A stretch of 64,000 nucleotides of DNA. It comes from Limanda limanda. Taxonomy: Eukaryota > Chordata > Actinopteri > Pleuronectiformes > Pleuronectidae. Below the pieces are notes generated by a model. That model was not told where the DNA came from and searched no databases. It saw only the letters and a list, made by a program, of their open reading frames with translations. Positions within the stretch are counted from its first letter, which is position 1, and every line of letters begins with the position of its first letter. A program made the position numbers and the translations under genes. Shown in pieces: positions 58,471-64,000 of this stretch. The stretch covers positions 16,009,436 through 16,073,435 of the forward strand of contig NC_083648.1 in the NCBI RefSeq assembly GCF_963576545.1, given 5' to 3'.

Positions 58471-60611
58471 CTGTTGTGACTGGACTGAACTGCTTTCAGA
58501 GTGTGTAGAAAACTTCCACTCTCCACATGCTTTACCTGGCTTTGTTAGAAGGCATGCAAGAGTAACCGCTATATGCATTATACAAAAGTATCAGTCGAAA
58601 TAATGACGAGGTATTTGAGGAGATTCAGTAGCAGTTTTCTGTGAGACAGGAGCTCCCTTTACTGAGGACTTTGGGCTTTTTAACTTTGAAGAACTTTTAC
58701 ATGCACACAAAACCTATATAACACACCAGGGGGACGGGAAATCTTATAAAAGCACAATACAGCTCTTTCAAGGAGACAGTGTAACCCTGGTCTTTTAGGG
58801 GTTTCTGAAGGCTGCTGTAACATGTTCAGCTGCCACAGAGGAAATAAATTCATGATGAGTGCAAAAGAGTTCGTAACGTCTCTACTGAAGAATTAATCAG
58901 GGAGAAAATCTGTCTAAGAGCCCAGAATTATGGCTTTCACAGACGACGACCCCAAAAACACTGAAGTATGAAAAATGTTAACAGTCAGAGAAAATATTTA
59001 GAGTGAGACTCGCTGCAGTAATTTAGTTGACTGATGAATGACCGCTGGGAAAGTCTACAGTCTGCAGATGTCCAAACAAAGGAAGTTTTTGGAAAGCATC
59101 CCAATGCTGTTACGATGTTAGATGGCTGTGTGAGGATGAGGAAATTGCAGTTTAAATCCAGAGTCTTTTCTTGTTTTACCAATGTTATTTTGTAGGATGC
59201 ACAGTGTGAATGTGCACACAAATATGAAGGATTACTCTAAAGCGCTCACATCAGTGATCATATTTGTTCTACTTCATTTCTTGCTAATGCCGGAATGTGC
59301 TGTGGCAAACAACCGTTGTAGTGTTTTTATCAATATTGTAATGATAATGGTCCAAAGTGATGTGCATTATATCAGGATGCAGTGACCAGACCCGACAAAA
59401 GTTCTGTCTGCGATGCTGGTAGTCAACCTGATGATGGTTTTTATTCTGCTGTTATGATTGAATATGCGAGTTTCTGAGAGTTCCTTAGTCTCTGGAATTG
59501 CCACTTAGAAATAGTTTGTTTAAAGTGTGTTCCAACATGTCACCACCTGATTGTGAGGTCGGCATAAGCCGTCCAGACACACAGGGAATAGATCCTGCAA
59601 CGACTAAGCAAGTAATCTCACAATGTCTCAATAGAGTAAGACATGTCCTGCATGAGAGAATAATAAAGATATAAAATGATGTCGGTTAAAAGTAGGTTAC
59701 ATTTTTCCATTAGTAATTAATGCTCATAATCTCAGATGAACCTCATGATCAGTTGGAAGCATTACATCATCTCCCAGTGGTTGTGCTGCTGCTTAAACAT
59801 TGGTGCGGAGCCAATGATTAGGAGGCAGCGTGCTACAGGTGCAGCTAACAGGGTTAATAAAAGGCCAGCTTATTAGTGAGCGTCTGCTGTGTGAGCTCAG
59901 ACAGGGGAGGGTTTCTTCTAGGCTTACTTTATAAAAAAGACAACAGGAACAAGGGGGCAGTTGCCTATTGAAGCTGAAGCCAACAGGCCATACAGAATTG
60001 AGCAGATATAAGGGTGGGCAGGATTCAGACATTACGAAATAATTACTGATGGAGCACAAGAGATATTTTAGAATGAATAAAACTAAATCTGATTGAACTG
60101 ACAGTTGTACTTGCTCCCCATCAGTAGTCTCTCTGTCATTCTTGCAATATCAAATCTGTGATTTCCTTTTCATGCATTGACTACACTACATTTCAGAGTA
60201 AAAGTTTACTTTTTCCTCTATTACTTTTATTTGAAAGGTGCCGTTCATATTTTAAGGTTGTTTTTTTTAGACAACATATTGCCACGGTTTAAATTAAGGA
60301 AATTAATTTCAATATCCACTTACGTAGTTTGTTTCTGTTTTGGTGTTTTGTTAAATGACTCATTTAAATGAACTTATAGCTACATTTTATCATTATACTT
60401 GCTGGCTGAGGAGCATAAGTGATTAAATGATACAAATTGGCCATTTTTTCAGCCCCGCCCTCCATAGACTATGTTGCTGTTGTCCATTAACATTAGCGTT
60501 CCAGCACTGCACGTACACTACTAATCATCAACAAATTTTGTATACATTGGTTCTTGATTTCAGACATTTTCATCCAGCGTAACTGATAATGATTGATGGT
60601 AGTCGAGCCAT

Positions 60612-60740
60612 TTCTTCATGTTTCCCCTTCTTATGCTAAGCTATCTGGCGCCTGGCAGTAGTAACATACTTTGCTTACAGCCAGGAGAGAAATATTGATC
60701 TTCTCCCTGCAATAAGTGGTATTTCCCAGATTCTAAAATT
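60612..60740 (+). repeat. Teleost interspersed repeat (ATGCTAAGCTA...CTTCTCCCT family), diverged
   Basis: CATGTTTCCCCTTCTTATGCTAAGCTATCTGGCGCCTGGCAGTAG, then TTGCTTACAGCCA, GATCTTCTCCCTGCAATAAGTGG and TATTTCCCA. This follows the order of a familiar fish repeat (TGTTTCC, TTATGCTAAGCTA, TCCTGGC, ATCTTCTC, TATTTCCCA). It overlaps and explains part of an otherwise attractive 108-codon frame on the minus strand (60641-60967). Confidence 0.6.
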
Positions 60741-61341
60741 GCACGTGTGGTTCCCATGAGAGGTCCCCAGTAAATGAACCCCCGCTGTTCAATTCCTCTG
60801 ATTGGGATCAGTTTATCTTCTAATAGCTGGTTCTTTTCAAAGATCAAACTGTCCATGTATGAGAAGTCCATGTTTAAGTGAGGTGACTCAGAGACAAGCA
60901 GTGTAAGACGTATCAAGATACGGAGGTTTCCTAAACATGTTACTGCACTGAGAATGTCTCTGACCACAAGGACATAGAGGCGACATTAGTCCCTGCAAAC
61001 GCACCAAGCGTTTACTTCCACCTGACCTTGAGTGACATTTAAGGACAAATTGCATTACTTTCCAGTTTCCTTAGCAACGGCTGATACACATGTATGTGTC
61101 TTGGCACCTATGCTTAAACGTTTGCATTTTCAAAATGTGGGTCTGTAGGTTGTCAGCGGCGACAGGTAAAAGCGAGGTTTTGCCAGAGACAATTGGGAGT
61201 CAGCAGTTATTTCAGGGAGACTGCTGTTCCTGAAATGAGCACAGACAGAACCCAAACCAAGCAATTAAGGAGAAGGTCAGGCTGGATAGATGGTCTCCCA
61301 TTTCATGGAGGAGGAGAAGCACACACAAGAACATGAACATG

Positions 61342-61344
<3 letters not shown>

Positions 61345-61395
<51 letters not shown>
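61345..61395. repeat. (CA)n microsatellite
   Basis: About 25 CA units following GAACATGAACATGAACACG. Confidence 0.95.
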
Positions 61396-61400
<5 letters not shown>

Positions 61401-62826
61401 AGTGATATTACTTGCATTATATTTTTGTGAGCTTTGTCCTCATAAAAATGACACACACACATATGTAGATGCAGAACAACAGATAGTGTGGCAGCGTAGG
61501 TTCAGCGACACACTCACACACACACTTACTTGCACAAAGATGCACATCACATTTCTATATTTGAAAGCCAGTGTCCCATGTCGAAGGGTAGTTAAGATGG
61601 TGACATTTCACCAGAAGGTCTTTTAATGAGACGTGAATGGTGTAACTGAAGCAGAGAGGGGGATCCTGCTGCATGCTGTGGCATCAGTTAACAGCAGAGA
61701 AAGGGGCTGGCGGGGGGGTTGTTAGGCTGCACAAGGTGAAACATGCTACAAGAATTCAGGCTCGGTCCTCCTGGGATTTACCAACATGCGTTGCGCCCTT
61801 AGTTTAAAATGTGGCATGCTCTTCATTTAATTGTGAGTGGAGAGTGAAAACTGCCGCATTTTGTCAGCCTGTGCAGCCGCACCTTTGGTCACAGCTGGAT
61901 AACTTCAATCTACTTGGTTTTGGTGACTGTCCAAATATGGTTTCACGGATATTCAGAAATGGTTGGGGAGGCCATAGTCAGACACCAGCAGCAAAGATGA
62001 GAACATGAAAGCAATCAATCAGCATTGTGCAAGGAGAGATGTGTGAGAGATGTGAATAGGATGGAGATTTCCACTCTTCAATCATTGCAGAACACCTTAT
62101 GAAAAAACTCATAATTGTCAGCTGCTGTCACCTCTGCTGAATTTATTTGTTAAACCAGCTGCCTATCTGACGATCAGTTGATTACGAACAATACTATTGA
62201 ACTGTCAATTATCAATCCTCAATTTCAAGTCTGATTATGCTGTAATCTCATCATTCTTTAATTTTGATCATTTGGTTCAAAGAATTATTAAAAAAACATT
62301 ATTTTGCCATTACCAAAGATCAACATAATTTTATTTGTGTTTGCACGTTATGAATGTTTCTCCCGGATGAGAGCAGCTGTAGATGAATATGAATTGGGTG
62401 ATTATCGGCTTTTAGAGAACGATAACAGTTGACACTGATTCCTATACATGGACTATGCATAACAAAAATAAATACATCTAGGTTTTAAACAGTAGAGTGT
62501 ACAGTTATAACAATTCTTTAAAAAAAATTAAAGTATTGCCACATTTATTTTTTTTAATTCCTGTATCTTTCACAGTAATAGGAGAAAACAATTGTGCAAG
62601 AGCTACTTCAAGATTTGTCTAACTGTACTGTGGCTCAACTTGTTCTAGTAAGCAGCCAAGTCCCAGAATTTCAACACTCGACAGATGTTGATCATCCAGA
62701 ACAACTCAAACTCGATAAGTATGTCGGTTATCCTTCTTTCTTTGGAGCTGTCTATGGTGAAATTTATCACATCTTTTTAATGTTGCCTCTTAAATTTGCT
62801 GCTGCACTGGCCAACACTACACTCCA

Positions 62827-62924
62827 GGAAATCACTTCTTCTTCACGGCTCAAAAAAAGAAGAACTTGCCAGTGGCAGTAAAGCACAACTGCTGTTTTAG
62901 AGAGGTGAAGAAGAAGTGATTTCC
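62827..62924. repeat. Perfect 20-bp inverted repeat with 58-bp loop
   Basis: The arm GGAAATCACTTCTTCTTCAC (62827-62846) and its exact complement GTGAAGAAGAAGTGATTTCC (62905-62924) enclose 58 bases. The left arm lies inside a 95-codon open frame (62594-62881) with no recognisable protein similarity. It could be a hairpin RNA, a mobile-element remnant or chance; no target duplication was recognised. Confidence 0.6.
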
Positions 62925-64000
62925 AGAAAAGGAAAATTGCCGTTTTATCTTGTGGAAACTAATATACTTTCATGATGTGGCTGATACTGAACTGTGCATT
63001 TTAGACAGCATCAGAAGCATGCCCAACATCTCATCTTTTAGGTGTCTGCACTAGAGGATCTCCACAAATTTTAGATGCACCCGTAGTCATAATTTTTTTC
63101 TGGGAGTGGGCCTGCACAAATTATGATAAATACACGAGAGAGATCCAGCCACTCTAAAGAATAAAGTGGTGTAGTCAGTCATATAGGAGGAATAAGAAAA
63201 TGAGAGTCATTGAGAGAAAAAAGATGGGGAGGGAGGGTGAAAGACAGCGGGAAAGCTGGAGAGACACTCAGCTGAGCAAGAACATCGAAAAGTCATAACC
63301 CAGATTCAATTAACGTCTGATTGCTGTTCTATTGCTGTAATATTACACATCTGAGAGCAGTTTCATATTTCAAACAAAGGCCAAGCGTCAGCCTCATTCA
63401 TGGTCTTGCTCACACATACACTTCCTCTCACAGTTACACACACTTACAGACATTCAGAGACAGAAAACTGTCTGCTCTTGCTCTATCCGGTGGAAGGAAA
63501 GACAAAATAGAAAAAATTGAAGTGATGACATCAACAAAATGTGCGCATCTGTAAGAGATGGCACTGAACAGGAGTTCGGAGGGCTGAGTGACAGCACATT
63601 TGTTCGGGATGATGAAGATATTTCCATCCAGGCAGCCATTTGTAGCGCTAGTGCCTGGGACAGCCTGTCAAATCTGCTTTAGTTCTCCGTCCTCTCTGCA
63701 CACCGCTGCAGTCACGCACACATCGACACACAATGCTGACTTCTCTCAGACCACAACAGGTGTGCATCAGTTCTCTGTGTTTTTCTGAAGGAAAGAGAAA
63801 AGCAGCTTGCTCTTGGGGGCACCATTACCAGCACATCACACCCTCACTGAATTATTTAAGGCTCAATACACACATATGTGCACATGTAGTAAATGCATTG
63901 TCCTCCCTTCGTGTGAGATTTCTATGTAGTTAGCAGGTTGAATGCTGTTTTAGTAGCACGGGTAATGTAGTTTGTCACCACATATCCCTCACCTGTGTAA

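Larger units (their letters stand above)
44628..64000. other. Downstream gene-free region, second part
   Basis: No coding gene was recognised. Contents are microsatellites (45779, 46954, 53222, 55305, 61345), interspersed repeats at 49155-49350, 52480-52905, 53578-53650 and 60612-60740, a TATA-like site at 58431 and the hairpin at 62827-62924. Complex AT-rich blocks near 47210-47300, 56090-56185 and 58265-58360 could be regulatory. Open frames of 60-146 codons here lack recognisable domains. Confidence 0.6.

Noticed and set aside
60641..60967. 108-codon minus-strand frame
   Set aside because: Its C-terminal part lies in a recognised teleost interspersed repeat (60612-60740) read backwards. 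The remainder has no family match.

Overview
The window looks like nuclear DNA of a ray-finned (teleost) fish. A vertebrate-type Eph receptor tyrosine kinase gene is split into short exons at the intron phases typical of Eph genes. (CA)n/(GT)n microsatellites are very dense, and several interspersed repeats have consensus sequences I recognise from fish genomes. There are no bacterial-style operons and no compact long ORFs.

Only one gene can be supported firmly: the 3' half of an EphA-class ephrin receptor on the + strand. Nine coding exons (7886-7953, 9011-9136, 9393-9578, 18121-18182, 20924-21133, 23022-23171, 23438-23631, 24558-24698, 24878-24977) join in frame with GT/AG borders. They encode 411 complete residues plus one split first residue: cytoplasmic juxtamembrane segment, complete tyrosine kinase domain, SAM domain and a C-terminal -VQV PDZ-type tail. 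The ligand-binding, Cys-rich, fibronectin III and transmembrane exons are absent and must lie to the left of base 1, so 1-7885 is read as intron. The catalytic domain is closest to EphA4, but the juxtamembrane and SAM parts resemble EphA5/EphA8. I call it EphA4-like (fish epha4l is the leading candidate) without assigning the paralogue.

Layout: 1-7885 is an upstream intron with microsatellites and conserved-element-like AT-rich blocks. 7886-24977 holds exons with introns up to 8.5 kb. From 24978 there is a long 3' UTR with candidate poly(A) signals near 26.5 and 28.3 kb. The remaining roughly 36 kb has no recognisable coding gene. It holds microsatellites, teleost interspersed repeats (15.1, 33.3, 49.2, 52.5, 53.6 and 60.6 kb), blocks resembling conserved non-coding elements, and one structurally complete small hAT-type DNA transposon at 43851-44619. 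That element has a 13-bp terminal inverted repeat, a perfect 8-bp target duplication, a BED zinc-finger mini-ORF and its own poly(A) signal.

Most other open frames are (CA)n or polypyrimidine artefacts. No tRNA, rRNA or CRISPR feature was recognised. Homology statements come from memory of the families; no database search was possible.
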